From Acaricomes phytoseiuli DSM 14247 (GTDB taxonomy: Bacteria > Actinomycetota > Actinomycetes > Actinomycetales > Micrococcaceae), in assembly GCF_000376245.1 (NCBI RefSeq), contig NZ_AQXM01000059.1:1-64000 (forward strand): 64,000 bases of DNA. Direction: 5' to 3'. The position numbers and the translations under genes are program-made. Shown here in pieces: positions 8,854 through 18,297 of the stretch. How positions within the stretch are numbered: position 1 is the stretch's first letter; every line of letters starts with the position of its first letter. The notes under the pieces were generated by a model. It worked only from the letters and a program-made list of their open reading frames with translations, was not told where the DNA came from and did no database searches.

Positions 8854-10164
8854 ATGAAAACCCGCGAAACTCTCAAACACGCCGATGATTCGCCGAACTG
8901 GTCGGCCAACCTGGCCAATCGGGATCTCGTGATCGATCTCATCCGGACCACGTGCATGTTCGCCGTCGTCGTGATGCATGTGCTCATGGTCGGCATCAGC
9001 GTGCGCGATGGCATCGCCATCAGCAATCCGTTGACCGCGCTCTCCTGGTTCGCCCAGGGCACCTGGTGGGGTCAGATCATGCCGCTGTTCTTCATCGTCG
9101 GCGGCTTCGCCTCACTCACCTCATGGCGCTCGCACCAGCGCAAGGGGCTCACCGCCGCCACATATCTGCGAAGTCGGCTCCTGCGGCTGGCCCGGCCGGC
9201 ACTCCCACTCTACGCCTTCCTGGCCATAGCACTCTGGTCCGCGAAGCTCCTGGGTGCCCCGGAATCCCTACTCTCCGCGGTGGCCGCCGGAAGCGGCGTG
9301 CAGCTGTGGTTCCTGGCCGCATATCTGATCTGCCAGTCGCTGGTGCCGCTGCTTGCCCGCTGGCATGAGGCCGCGCCGCTGGCAACCGTAGCCTTTCTGA
9401 CCGCCTGCGCTTTAGCCGTCGATGCGCTGCGCTTCATCACCGGCTTGGAAGCTATCGGGCTCCTCAACATGGTCTTCGTCTGGGCACTCGCCCAGCAGAT
9501 CGGATTCTTCCTCGCCGATGGCGGTTTCGACGGACTGTCCCGGAGCGCTCTGATCGGCATCGCGATCACCTGTTATCTGCTGATGATCCCGCTGACCCAA
9601 ATAGATATCATCTCCGGAGGCCTGTATCCCGTCGATATGCTGGCCGCTCAGAATCCACCGCTGGCACCGTTGGTCCTCATCGGGCTGGCGCAGATCTGCC
9701 TCGTCAAAGCCGCGTATCCAGCACTCCGCAGGTTCACCGAGTTCACCGCTACTCAGCGTGTGATGTTCTTGATGGGCAGCCGCGCCATGACGGTGTATCT
9801 CTGGCATCTTCCACTGATCATCGCGCTCTTCGGCATTTTCCTGGCTCTAGGACTGCCCTTCCCGGAGCCCGGCGGGGCATCCTGGTGGCTCAGCCGACCC
9901 ATGATCATCGTGCTGGTCCTAGTCTTGACCTTTGCCGTCACCTGGCCGCTGGCCCCACTGGAATCAGCCACCGCCGCTTTACCCGCGGGCGCTGCGCCGC
10001 CGAATCTGGGCCGTGTACTACTCGCCAATGCGCTAGCCGCCGCGGGCCCTTTCACCGCTATGCGAATGGGCCTGGACGTGAACAATGTGCTGTGGGGAAC
10101 CGCTACCCTGGCTCTGGCCCTGCTCCTCGTCCAGGCGTGGCCGGTCAGGTCTAGAGCTGTTTGA
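8854..10164 (+). CDS. Acyltransferase 3 family integral membrane protein
   Basis: A 436-residue protein with about ten membrane segments. The N-terminal pattern RDLVIDLIRTTCMFAVVVMH, with an Arg and a conserved His in the first membrane segment, is typical of the acyltransferase 3 family (OafA/YrhL-like), which moves acyl groups onto cell-surface or exported molecules. The start is certain: AGGAGG lies five bases before ATG 8854. The neighbours give no hint of the acceptor. The end overlaps the convergent MBL gene by 14 bases. Confidence 0.85.
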   Translation: MKTRETLKHADDSPNWSANLANRDLVIDLIRTTCMFAVVVMHVLMVGISVRDGIAISNPLTALSWFAQGTWWGQIMPLFFIVGGFASLTSWRSHQRKGLTAATYLRSRLLRLARPALPLYAFLAIALWSAKLLGAPESLLSAVAAGSGVQLWFLAAYLICQSLVPLLARWHEAAPLATVAFLTACALAVDALRFITGLEAIGLLNMVFVWALAQQIGFFLADGGFDGLSRSALIGIAITCYLLMIPLTQIDIISGGLYPVDMLAAQNPPLAPLVLIGLAQICLVKAAYPALRRFTEFTATQRVMFLMGSRAMTVYLWHLPLIIALFGIFLALGLPFPEPGGASWWLSRPMIIVLVLVLTFAVTWPLAPLESATAALPAGAAPPNLGRVLLANALAAAGPFTAMRMGLDVNNVLWGTATLALALLLVQAWPVRSRAV

Positions 10165-11056
10165 GCCTGCTGATGAACCAGCGGGATTGTTCCGGGCCAT
10201 AAGGCAGGATGGGAATCGCCTTCGTGGCATCGTGCGGCGTCTCCTGCGTCGCCTGACGGGCCAGGCGCACCGCGGTCGACATCGTCGTAGCCATCGCTTT
10301 GACCTCCGCATCGCTCATCGGTTCCCCGTGGCCCGGTACCAGGAATTCGTAGCGGTGCCGCAAAGCTGACAGCTGCCTCAGAGTATCCGCCCAATCCGCG
10401 GGGAAGGAATCCTCGAAGCTCGGGTATCCGCCCTCCTCCACGAGGTCTCCCGCGAATAGTGTGCTCGGGGTCCCCACCAGCAGATCCCCGTCGGTATGGC
10501 CCCGGCCCAGGCTGAAGAGCATCACGGAGACCTCGCCGAGATCCACGAGAACCGGCTGCTCCCCCACCGCTGCTTGCGGAATGACGATCCTGATGGCCGC
10601 AGCGCCCTGGGCATCCGCAGCCGCCATCTCCGGCTCCTCCTCAGCGACCAGAGAGCGCTGCTGCTCGCCGTTCTCGGACATCTGCCGGATCGCGTTCTCC
10701 TGAGCCCAGAATTCAGCTACCCCGGCCTGCTCGAATGCCGCGTTGCCGAAGAAATGATCGTAATGGGCGTGGGTGTTCACCACGGTCAGGGGCAGTTCGG
10801 TGATCTGCCGGATTGAGTCGAGGATGACGGCTGCCTGGCGCGGGCCGCAGCCGGTGTCTACCACCAGAGCTCGTTCCGAGCCGACTACGAGGCCGATATT
10901 GAGCGTGGCTCCGGGATAACCCACCAGGGGCAGCTGCAGGAGGTAGCTTTCGTCACCGAGCTTCCGCCACGACGGTGCCGCGAGACCCTGCTCGCCCGGC
11001 TCCTGCTGTTCGGCTGTCGGCGATCCTGGCATATGCCTCACCACTGTCCTCCCCAT
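10151..11056 (-). CDS. MBL-fold metallo-hydrolase
   Basis: This 301-residue protein has the metallo-beta-lactamase fold signature HAHYDH (HxHxDH) near residue 100, a further G-H-T-D-G-D and the late metal ligand P-G-H-G-E-P-M. Typical members hydrolyse glutathione thioesters, lactones or beta-lactam-like esters with two zinc ions. It has no signal peptide, so it is probably cytoplasmic. ATG 11056 is used; ATG 11032 is an alternative. The specific substrate is unknown. Confidence 0.85.
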   Translation of the reverse strand: MGRTVVRHMPGSPTAEQQEPGEQGLAAPSWRKLGDESYLLQLPLVGYPGATLNIGLVVGSERALVVDTGCGPRQAAVILDSIRQITELPLTVVNTHAHYDHFFGNAAFEQAGVAEFWAQENAIRQMSENGEQQRSLVAEEEPEMAAADAQGAAAIRIVIPQAAVGEQPVLVDLGEVSVMLFSLGRGHTDGDLLVGTPSTLFAGDLVEEGGYPSFEDSFPADWADTLRQLSALRHRYEFLVPGHGEPMSDAEVKAMATTMSTAVRLARQATQETPHDATKAIPILPYGPEQSRWFISRLKQL

Positions 11057-11120
11057 CGCCCCGATGCTGACGATGTGCTCGGTCTTGCGTTCTATTCTGC
11101 CGCATCGTCAGATCTGAGAT

Positions 11121-12501
11121 CTAGAGATCCGCGAGCACCCGGGCAGGGTTTTCGACGGCATCGGCGATATATCGCAGGAAGCCTCCTGCGGTGCCGCCGT
11201 CGCAGACCCGATGGTCGAAGGCCAGGGTCAGCTCCACGACCTTCCGCACCGCGAGTTCCCCTGAGACCACCCACGGCCTCTCCAGAATCCGACCGATGCC
11301 CAGGATGGCGGATTCCGGATAGTTGATGATCGCCGCTGAACCATCGACTCCGAAGACTCCATAGTTGTTGATGGTGAAAGTTCCGCGGTTGAGGTCCGCG
11401 GGTGCCGCTTTGCCTTCCCTGGCGGCGGCTGTCAGCCTGCGGATCTGCGCGTCCAAGCCGCGAGCGCTCAGTCGATGAGCGGAGCGGACGGTGGGCACCA
11501 CGAGGCCGCGTTCGGTCTGCGCGGCGAAACCGAGGTTCACTCCATCCAGGCTGAGGATCTGCTCTGCTTCGATCCGCGAATTGAGCTCCGGAAATTCCAC
11601 GAGGCCGGCCAGGGCGAACCGGGCGATGAACGCGAGCAGGCTGGGGGCTTGCTCACCGCTGGCCTTGAGGCTTTCGCGGAGCCGGCACAAGGCCGTGGCA
11701 TCGGCATCCACCCAGACTGTGGCTTCCGGGATCTCCCTGCGGCTGCGGCTGAGCTGCTGCGCAATGGTGCGCCGGATGCCGCTCAACGGGGTACGGGCAA
11801 GCACGGGCAGGCCCGAGCGGCCGTCCTGTGTTGAATCTTCGGCCGTTGAATCTCCGGACTGTTTCGGTAATGCCGCATCAGCCGCGGCAGCCTGCACATC
11901 GCCGCGCAGGATCAGCCCTTCCGGGCCGGAACCGGGAAGAGTGCGCAGATCGACCCCGGCCTCCCGGGCCAGCCGGCGGACGATCGGGGAGATCACCCGG
12001 GGCGCGCAGACGCTTTCCTCGGATTCAGCGGGAGCAGCAGAAGCAGCACGAGTAGCACGATCAGTAGCAGCAGCTTCCCCGGCGTGCAGGCCGGCAGCGT
12101 CCGCTGGAGCCGGCTTCCCCCGAGGTCCCGTAGCCGATGAGCACCTGGCCGCTGCCCGCCCGCTCCTCGGTGCGGTAGGCTTCCGCAGCAACGCGCGCAA
12201 CATCTTTTTCAGCACTGCCCTCGCTGCCACCCTGGTCTTCGCTCTTTTCAGAGTGATCCTCGGAGTCGCTGACCGTCAGCAGCGGAGCGCCGACATCGAG
12301 TACTTGGCCGGCCTCCCCGTGTCTGCGAGCCACCACTCCCGCGAAGGGCGAGGGCACCTCGACGAGGGCCTTAGCGGTTTCCACCTCGGCCACCGGCTGG
12401 TCGATCACCACCGTGTCACCCTCGGACACGAGCCAGCGCACTACCTCGGCCTCGGTGAGGCCTTCGCCCAGATCCGGCAGCAGGAAAGTCTTCTCGCTCA
12501 T
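11121..12501 (-). pseudogene. bkdC: BkdC, E2 lipoyl acyltransferase of the branched-chain keto-acid dehydrogenase, frameshifted
   Basis: E2 carries the lipoyl arm and transfers the acyl group to CoA. From ATG 12501 the frame encodes the lipoyl domain (lipoyl lysine in VETAKALVEV, near residue 43) and linker up to GQVLIGYGTSG, then runs out of frame. The E3-binding domain (PRVISPIVRRLAREAGVDL) and catalytic domain (AFDHRVCDGG, with His and Asp of the active site) are in another frame. Removing one base in the run of five C at 12117-12121 joins them into a 459-residue protein of normal length. The start overlaps the bkdB stop by four bases. As written, the catalytic half could not be translated from the natural start. 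This may be a real mutation or a consensus error. Confidence 0.85.
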
Positions 12502-13571
12502 CGCCCGTTCTCCACCAGCTCGTCATCCCACTGCAGGGCATCGACCGCATCGAGAATGCGATCCGCGTCCGGCAGATAGAACTTCTCCAGTTTCGGGGCC
12601 GGGTACGGGATATCGAATCCGGTGACCCGCAGCACCGGCGCGGCAAGTGAATGGAAGCAGCGCTCCTGGACCCGGGCTGCGACCTCCGCGGCCACCGAGG
12701 CGAACCCGGGAGCCTCCGCGACTACCACCGCTCTGCCGGTTTTGCGTACCGAAGCGCAAACCGTCTCGTCGTCGAAAGGCGTCAATGAGCGCAGATCGAC
12801 CACTTCCAGCGAACGCCCCTCGCTCGCAGCGATCTCCGCCGCGGCCAAGGCCGGGGCCACCGACGGCCCATAGGCCAGCAGCGTTGCGTCGGTACCCGGC
12901 CGGGCGACGACAGCACGGCCCAGACTCGCGCCCCGGCGCTCCGGCCACTGCTCCGCGAGCTCGTCGAGATCCGCCTGCTCCTTCGCGAAGTACAGTTTCT
13001 TGGGCTCCAGGAAGACCACCGGATCATCGGAGTCGATGGCATCGCGGAGCATCAGGTAAGCATCTGCGGCAGTCGCCGGGGTCAGTACCACCAGGCCCGG
13101 AGTATGGGCGTAGTAGGCCTCGGAGGAATCGCAGTGATGCTCCACTCCGCCGATGCCACCCGCATAGGGCACCCGGATGACCATGGGCAGCCGCACCTTT
13201 CCGCGAGTTCGGTTGGCCATCTTCGCCACGTGGCTGATGATCTGTTGGAAAGCGGGGTAGGCGAAGGCGTCGAACTGCATTTCGACGACGGGGCGCATCC
13301 CGTTCATCGCCATGCCGATCGCGGTGCCGACGATGCCTGATTCGGCGAGCGGGGTGTCGAAGCAGCGCTGCTGGCCGAACCGCGCGCTGAGGCCGTCGGT
13401 GATCCGGAAGACGCCGCCGAGCGTGCCGACGTCCTCGCCGAACATCAGCACGCTCTGATCAGCGGCCATGGCGTCGGCGAGCGCCCGATTGAGCGCCGCA
13501 GCCATCGTGACCGACGGTTTCGACGGGGAGTTACTGCCGGTTGCTTGCCGGGTTTCCACGGTGCTGGTCAT
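12498..13571 (-). CDS. bkdB: BkdB, branched-chain keto-acid dehydrogenase E1 beta
   Basis: The beta subunit of the thiamine diphosphate-dependent E1 component, 357 residues, decarboxylates 2-oxo acids from valine, leucine and isoleucine together with E1 alpha. The transketolase-type Pyr domain is seen at the N-terminus (SVLMFGEDVGTLGGVFRIT, and PLAESGIVGTAIGMA) and the C-terminal domain ends with VTGFDIPYP. The products prime synthesis of branched fatty acids, the main lipids of Micrococcaceae. The start shares one base with the bkdA stop and the stop overlaps the bkdC start by four bases. Confidence 0.93.
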   Translation of the reverse strand: MTSTVETRQATGSNSPSKPSVTMAAALNRALADAMAADQSVLMFGEDVGTLGGVFRITDGLSARFGQQRCFDTPLAESGIVGTAIGMAMNGMRPVVEMQFDAFAYPAFQQIISHVAKMANRTRGKVRLPMVIRVPYAGGIGGVEHHCDSSEAYYAHTPGLVVLTPATAADAYLMLRDAIDSDDPVVFLEPKKLYFAKEQADLDELAEQWPERRGASLGRAVVARPGTDATLLAYGPSVAPALAAAEIAASEGRSLEVVDLRSLTPFDDETVCASVRKTGRAVVVAEAPGFASVAAEVAARVQERCFHSLAAPVLRVTGFDIPYPAPKLEKFYLPDADRILDAVDALQWDDELVENGR

Positions 13572-14773
13572 CAGAGGCCGCCTGTCTCATCGGAATTCTG
13601 CTGGTCGGCCCGGCCCAGTTCTTCGGCAAGCAGCTCAGCCTGCTCCGCCAGTTGCGGGTTGCGCCCCGCGTAGACGAACCGGAAGAGATCCTGCGGGTCC
13701 AGTTCCGGCTCCGCGTTCATACCGTCCCGCAGCTGCACGGCGATGCGTTCTGCATGGTCGGCGATCTCCTGCTCCTGCTGATCGTCGAGATCCCCGGTGC
13801 CGCGCAGATAAGCGCGCATCCGGGCGATCGGGTCTTTGCCGAGCCATTCGGCGACTTCTTCATCCTCGCGGTATCGGCTGGCGTCATCGGCATTGGTATG
13901 AGCCTGGATGCGGTACGTGTTCGCTTCGACGAGGAGCGGGCCCGATCCGCTCCGGACCAGGCCGACCGCCCGGCCCAGGACCGCGAGCAGCGCGGCGACG
14001 TCGTTGCCGTCCACGCGCTCACCGGCCATTCCGTAGCCGACCGCTTTATGCGCCAGGGATGGTGCGGCGGACTGCTGGGCGAGCGGCACGGAGATGGCGT
14101 ACTTGTTGTTCTGCACGAAGAAGATCACGGGAGCTCCGGAGACCGCCGCGAAGTTGAGCGCCTCGTGGAAATCACCTTCGCTCGTGGCACCGTCCCCGCA
14201 CATCGCGAGCACCACGGTGTCTTCACCGCGAAGCTGCGCCGCCTGGGCCACTCCGACGGCGTGCAGCAGCTGTGTGGTCAGCGGCGTGCACTGGATACCG
14301 ATGCGGTGCTCTAGCGGGTCATAACCGCCGTGCCAGTCCCCGCGGAACAGCATCATGGCCTCCACCGGATCGACGCCCCGGGTGATCACGGAAACCGCGT
14401 CCCGGTAGGTGGGGAACAGCCAGTCCCCCGGCTCCAGACACAGCGAAGCTGCTATCTGACAGGCTTCCTGGCCGTGGCTGGAGGGGTAGACCGCCATCCG
14501 ACCCTGCCGTACCAGAGCCGAATTCTGATCATTGATCCGACGCCCGGTTACGAGGGCGGCATAGGCCGTCAGCAGCTGTTCCCTCGGGGGCAGCGGGTAC
14601 TCATGCCCGGCCTGGCGGTCGCCCGGGGAGGCGAGAGAGCCATCCGGGGCGACGATTTGAATCTGCTCCTGCGCCGGGAGCATATAATCCTCGGCGCTGA
14701 TCCCGAAGCTTCTGGAGATCTCCTGGGGGTCGCGCCGCATGCGCTCTTGGCTGGGAGCCGGGGAGATGGTCAT
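13571..14773 (-). CDS. bkdA: BkdA, branched-chain keto-acid dehydrogenase E1 alpha
   Basis: The E1 alpha subunit (400 residues from ATG 14773) binds thiamine diphosphate through GDGATSEGDFHEALNF and the later N-N of FFVQNN. The phosphorylation-loop-like H-T-N-A-D-D segment is also present. The open frame continues about 70 codons upstream, but that would cross the divergent promoter region with the Lrp-type gene and looks non-coding, so ATG 14773 is preferred. First gene of the bkdA-bkdB-bkdC operon; a palindrome at 14844-14858 is a candidate operator. Confidence 0.92.
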   Translation of the reverse strand: MTISPAPSQERMRRDPQEISRSFGISAEDYMLPAQEQIQIVAPDGSLASPGDRQAGHEYPLPPREQLLTAYAALVTGRRINDQNSALVRQGRMAVYPSSHGQEACQIAASLCLEPGDWLFPTYRDAVSVITRGVDPVEAMMLFRGDWHGGYDPLEHRIGIQCTPLTTQLLHAVGVAQAAQLRGEDTVVLAMCGDGATSEGDFHEALNFAAVSGAPVIFFVQNNKYAISVPLAQQSAAPSLAHKAVGYGMAGERVDGNDVAALLAVLGRAVGLVRSGSGPLLVEANTYRIQAHTNADDASRYREDEEVAEWLGKDPIARMRAYLRGTGDLDDQQEQEIADHAERIAVQLRDGMNAEPELDPQDLFRFVYAGRNPQLAEQAELLAEELGRADQQNSDETGGL

Positions 14774-14843
14774 CGCGGGGTCCTCATCGACGTTGTGCTC
14801 AGCTCGTTTGTCTTCCAGTATCCTCGCCAAAACCGTAAATATG

Positions 14844-14858
14844 ATATGAATCACATAT
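14844..14858. promoter_or_regulatory. Candidate operator for the Lrp/AsnC-type bkd regulator
   Basis: The perfect inverted repeat ATATG-AATCA-CATAT lies in the 197-base divergent region between bkdA and the Lrp/AsnC gene, in an AT-rich stretch. Its 15-base size and AT-rich centre fit sites of Lrp/AsnC regulators, and the position fits control of both genes. Binding has not been shown; this is inferred from sequence and location. Confidence 0.5.
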
Positions 14859-14970
14859 ACTGGAGATGAATCGAGTGAATTTCTCTTCTGATGAAGACAA
14901 AAGTCAATGTGGCCTGGATTACTCCGCAGTTCCGTAGACAAAAGGCTCAGCGGACAGAAGAAGGGCGAAT

Positions 14971-15411
14971 ATGGATGCATCACCGGACGATATCGACCGG
15001 CAGATCCTGGTCGAGCTGAGCCAGGACGGCAGGCTTTCCATGAGCGCTCTGGCTGAACGAGTGCATATCAGCCGGGCACACGCATATACCCGGTTCAACC
15101 GGCTGATCGAATCCGGGGTGCTCCGAAAGGTCGGCGCGGTGGTCGATCCGGTCAAAGCCGGGCTGGAATCCTCGGCCTATGTGACCCTGAAGGTCAAGCA
15201 GCATTCCTGGCGGTCCCTGCGCGACGCCCTCACCGCGATCAACGAGGTGCACCACATCGCCCTGGTCGGCGGTGATTTCGATGTAATCATCCTCGTCCGC
15301 GCCGAGGACACCGAGCACCTGCGCAGCGTGGTCTTCGACCAGCTGCAGAAGATCCCCGGGGTCCTGGATACCCGGACCGCCCTGATCTTCGATGACCTGG
15401 ACACCCGATAG
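14971..15411 (+). CDS. Lrp/AsnC-family transcriptional regulator, probable bkd regulator
   Basis: A 146-residue protein with an N-terminal helix-turn-helix (DDIDRQILVELSQDGRLSMS, then ALAERVHISRAHAYTRFNRL) and a C-terminal RAM/AsnC ligand-binding domain that ends in a typical TRTALIFDDL. It is transcribed away from the bkd operon, the same arrangement as BkdR regulators in other bacteria, so it likely senses branched-chain amino acids or their keto acids. That role is inferred from family and position. Confidence 0.88.
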   Translation: MDASPDDIDRQILVELSQDGRLSMSALAERVHISRAHAYTRFNRLIESGVLRKVGAVVDPVKAGLESSAYVTLKVKQHSWRSLRDALTAINEVHHIALVGGDFDVIILVRAEDTEHLRSVVFDQLQKIPGVLDTRTALIFDDLDTR

Positions 15412-15524
15412 CGCTGGATGCAGCGTGGGGTCCAGAAGCTCAGCCCGTGATATCTTCCCTAGGAACACACAGCTATGAGCTAGCCGGATGAAGAACAAGC
15501 GGGCTGGGGATCGGACAACGAGCA

Positions 15525-16292
15525 ATGAGCACATCGGATACGCCACCGCCCAATACTCCGCAGCCACTGGCTGAGCCTATTTCGGCTCTGGTCCCGCCTC
15601 CGGTGCGAGGAACCCGTCTCTTGCCGGTCTGGGGCTGGCTACTGCTCGTCGGGGCTGTGGTCCTGGGCAGCGCGATCATCGTCACCGGGTTATTTTTCGC
15701 CGCTGGAACCATGGTACGGCTGACACCTTCGGGCCCCCAGGCCGCCGATAGCAGTCAGGTCGACGGCGCCCTGCCGTTGGACTCCCCCACCGCGTATACC
15801 CAACCGCCATACTGGAATTCCGAACCCCCTACAGGGTGGGTAACCAGCCCGCAGAGCAATCCGGCTCAGGGGATCTACATTTACGCGAATCAGAACGGCT
15901 GCAGTTTATTCCTCAATCAGGCCATTCTGCCTGCGAACAGCCAGGGCTCCGAGATCACCACGGATGACACCCCGGCCACCGAAGCCCAGCTGCGGGATCA
16001 GATCAGTCAGGTCAAGGAACAGGCTGATTCGAGCGTGGTTCTCGACGAGCTTTCCCCGGTGGCTATCAGCAGCGAGCGGACGGACGGCCCTAAACTCGCC
16101 TACTTATCGCAGAGCGTCGGCTTCTCCATCGAAGGGCAGCCCTTCACGATGCGCTTCGCGATGCGGGCGATGCCACAGGCTGAGGGTTTGATGGTTATCG
16201 CCCAGCGCTGCCCCGAGTCGGTCAACCCGGTCCCTAGCTGGAACGCGGCGCTCTCCGAAGTCTTCACGACCGCAGAGCTTCCCTCGCCGTAG
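15525..16292 (+). CDS. Membrane-anchored protein of unknown function
   Basis: A 255-residue protein with a Pro-rich cytoplasmic N-terminus (residues 1-32), one membrane segment (about 34-62, WGWLLLVGAVVLGSAIIVTG) and a probable external domain of about 190 residues that includes two cysteines (NGCSLFL and QRCPESV) likely able to form a disulfide. I do not recognise a family. ATG 15525 follows AACGAGCA with only a weak ribosome-binding site. It converges with the paaG-like gene. Confidence 0.7.
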   Translation: MSTSDTPPPNTPQPLAEPISALVPPPVRGTRLLPVWGWLLLVGAVVLGSAIIVTGLFFAAGTMVRLTPSGPQAADSSQVDGALPLDSPTAYTQPPYWNSEPPTGWVTSPQSNPAQGIYIYANQNGCSLFLNQAILPANSQGSEITTDDTPATEAQLRDQISQVKEQADSSVVLDELSPVAISSERTDGPKLAYLSQSVGFSIEGQPFTMRFAMRAMPQAEGLMVIAQRCPESVNPVPSWNAALSEVFTTAELPSP

Positions 16293-16308
16293 TCCGCAAC
16301 AGTCGCCG

Positions 16309-17085
16309 TCAGCGGAACTTCGGCGGACGCTTCTCCTGGAAAGCCGCGATGCCCTCCTGGTAATCCTCGGTCTCCGCGATCGCCCCTTGGAGCTTGTTCT
16401 CCAGTTCGAAAGCCTCCCAGTAGTTCATCCGCTGATCCCGGATCGCGGTGACCACGCGCTTGTTATCGGCGAGCGCGCCCCGCGGCCCCTCAGCCACCCG
16501 GGCGACGATGCCACGGGTCCGTTCGAGCAGTTCATCCGCCGGGAACGCCCGGCTGAACAAGCCCGCCCGGACGGCCTCCGCGCCGCTGATCAGATCCGCG
16601 GTGTACATCAGATCCAGGGTCCGGTGCACTCCGAGCCGTTCAACGAAATGCCAGGTCATTCCGGAATCCAGAACCATGGCGAGTTTGGCGAAGGGCGAGC
16701 CGATCTTCGCATCCTCGGCCACGTACACCACATCGGCGGCGCTGAGAATACCCAGCCCGGCGCCCAGCGCGGCCCCCTGGCCGGCGGCGAAGCTCGGGGC
16801 CGGGAACTCCATGATAGCCCGGATCGCCGGCACGATCTTCTGATCCAGGAAGGCCTCGGCGTCATCGGCGTCCGTGACCACCTCGCCGAGGTCCCGACCC
16901 GCGCAGAACGCCCTGCCCTCGGCCCGCAGCAGCAGCGCCCGGATCTCGCCTGCTTCCGCGAGCGTCGAGGCGTGCTCGATGGCAGCTCGGAGTTCTTCCA
17001 GCGCTATGGAATCCAGCGCATTCAGTTTCTCCGGGGCGTTGAGCACCACCTCGGCCACTCGGCCGTCGATATGCAGCTCGATCAT
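16309..17085 (-). CDS. paaG: PaaG-like enoyl-CoA hydratase/isomerase
   Basis: A 258-residue crotonase-fold protein. The oxyanion-hole region reads FCAGRDLGEV and GQGAALGAGLGI, and the active-site loop reads L-D-S-G-M-T-W, which corresponds to the catalytic Asp segment (IPDCGGTW) of E. coli PaaG, the isomerase turning ring-1,2-epoxyphenylacetyl-CoA into oxepin-CoA. It is the last gene of the paaABCDE transcript, 9 bases behind paaE, which supports this role over paaF. PaaF is encoded elsewhere in the window. The PaaG/PaaF split is an inference. Confidence 0.75.
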   Translation of the reverse strand: MIELHIDGRVAEVVLNAPEKLNALDSIALEELRAAIEHASTLAEAGEIRALLLRAEGRAFCAGRDLGEVVTDADDAEAFLDQKIVPAIRAIMEFPAPSFAAGQGAALGAGLGILSAADVVYVAEDAKIGSPFAKLAMVLDSGMTWHFVERLGVHRTLDLMYTADLISGAEAVRAGLFSRAFPADELLERTRGIVARVAEGPRGALADNKRVVTAIRDQRMNYWEAFELENKLQGAIAETEDYQEGIAAFQEKRPPKFR

Positions 17086-17094
17086 GGCAACCTC

Positions 17095-18297
17095 TCAGAC
17101 GTCGTAGTCGACAGTGACCGACTCACTCGTAGGGCGAGCCTGGCAGGTGAGCACATAGCCGCGCTCCAGTTCATCGGGTTCCAGAGCGTAGTTCTCCTCC
17201 ATCTCCACGCTACCGCTGATCACCTTGGCCCGGCAGGTTCCGCAGACACCCCCGGCACAGGCGAAAGGCACATCCGGGCGCACTCGCAGGGCGGCGTTGA
17301 GAACGGATTCGCGTGCCTGGGCCGGGCTTTTCACCGAGCCCTTCAACCCGTCCAGGGTGAACGCGATATCCACGGTTTCACCGGTATCCTCGGGCACCGG
17401 CCGGCCGATCTGGCCCTGCGGCTCACGGGGCGCGCCCGTGCTGAAGAGCTCGAAACGCACCCGGTCGGCGGGCACACCGCGCTCGGCGAGCGCGTCCCGG
17501 CACAGCTGAACCAGCTCGAAGGGCCCGCAGAGGAACCACTCGTCCACGGCGTCAACGGGGATCGCTGAGTCTAGGAGCAGTTCCAGCTTCCGGGCATCGA
17601 TACGGCCGGAGAGCAGCGGCGCTATCCGCTGCTCTCGGGAGAGCACGTGGTGGATTGCGAAACGGGCCGGATAGCGATCTTTGAGGTCTGCCAGCTCCTC
17701 CAGGAACATGACGTCCAATGCCGCCTTATTCGCGTACACCAGATCCACCCGGGTCTCCGGGTGCACAGCGAGCAGGGTGCTGGCGATCGCGATGACGGGA
17801 GTGATCCCGGAGCCGGCAGCTACCGCGACGAAGCTGCCGCCCCGGCCGGCTGCTTCGAGGTTCTCCGGATGGTTCAAATCGGTGAGTACATTATGCCGCC
17901 GGGAGGTGAAAGCACCCGCAGGGCTCATGACTTCCAGGACATCGCCTACGGCGAGCTCGGTATTGGCCCAGGTGGAGAACAGACCGCCGAGATCCTTCTT
18001 GATCGCCACCCGGATCTCGCTGCTGCCGTCGGCGAAACTAGCTGGCAACGCGCAGATGGAATAGCTGCGGCGCAGTTCCCGCGGTACGCCCTCAGCATCC
18101 GATACCGAGGCGCGCAAAGCCACGTACTGCCCGGGCAGGTAGTCGAAGCTCCCCGCGAGCTCGGCCGGTACGTGGAAAGCTGCTTCGATGGCGTCTGCGG
18201 TGAGCCGCCGGATCTGCTTGACCACAAGCGGGTGAAAAGCTGTGCGGCGGCGGGCTGCGCTGGTGGCAGTACCTGCAGACTCTCGAGTAGCGGACAT
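17095..18297 (-). CDS. paaE: PaaE, reductase of phenylacetyl-CoA epoxidase
   Basis: This 400-residue flavin reductase passes electrons from NADPH to the PaaABC oxygenase. It has an FNR-type FAD/NAD domain (about residues 25-280, with LPGQYVALRAS and SYSIC) and a C-terminal plant-type 2Fe-2S domain with CAGGVCGTC and a later Cys in YVLTCQ. The start is ATG 18297, which shares one base with the paaD stop. A much longer open frame upstream is antisense/out-of-frame paaD sequence and is not used. Confidence 0.94.
   Translation of the reverse strand: MSATRESAGTATSAARRRTAFHPLVVKQIRRLTADAIEAAFHVPAELAGSFDYLPGQYVALRASVSDAEGVPRELRRSYSICALPASFADGSSEIRVAIKKDLGGLFSTWANTELAVGDVLEVMSPAGAFTSRRHNVLTDLNHPENLEAAGRGGSFVAVAAGSGITPVIAIASTLLAVHPETRVDLVYANKAALDVMFLEELADLKDRYPARFAIHHVLSREQRIAPLLSGRIDARKLELLLDSAIPVDAVDEWFLCGPFELVQLCRDALAERGVPADRVRFELFSTGAPREPQGQIGRPVPEDTGETVDIAFTLDGLKGSVKSPAQARESVLNAALRVRPDVPFACAGGVCGTCRAKVISGSVEMEENYALEPDELERGYVLTCQARPTSESVTVDYDV

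Noticed and set aside
14774-14983. Upstream extension of bkdA
   Set aside because: It would run through the divergent promoter region and has a composition unlike the rest of the gene.
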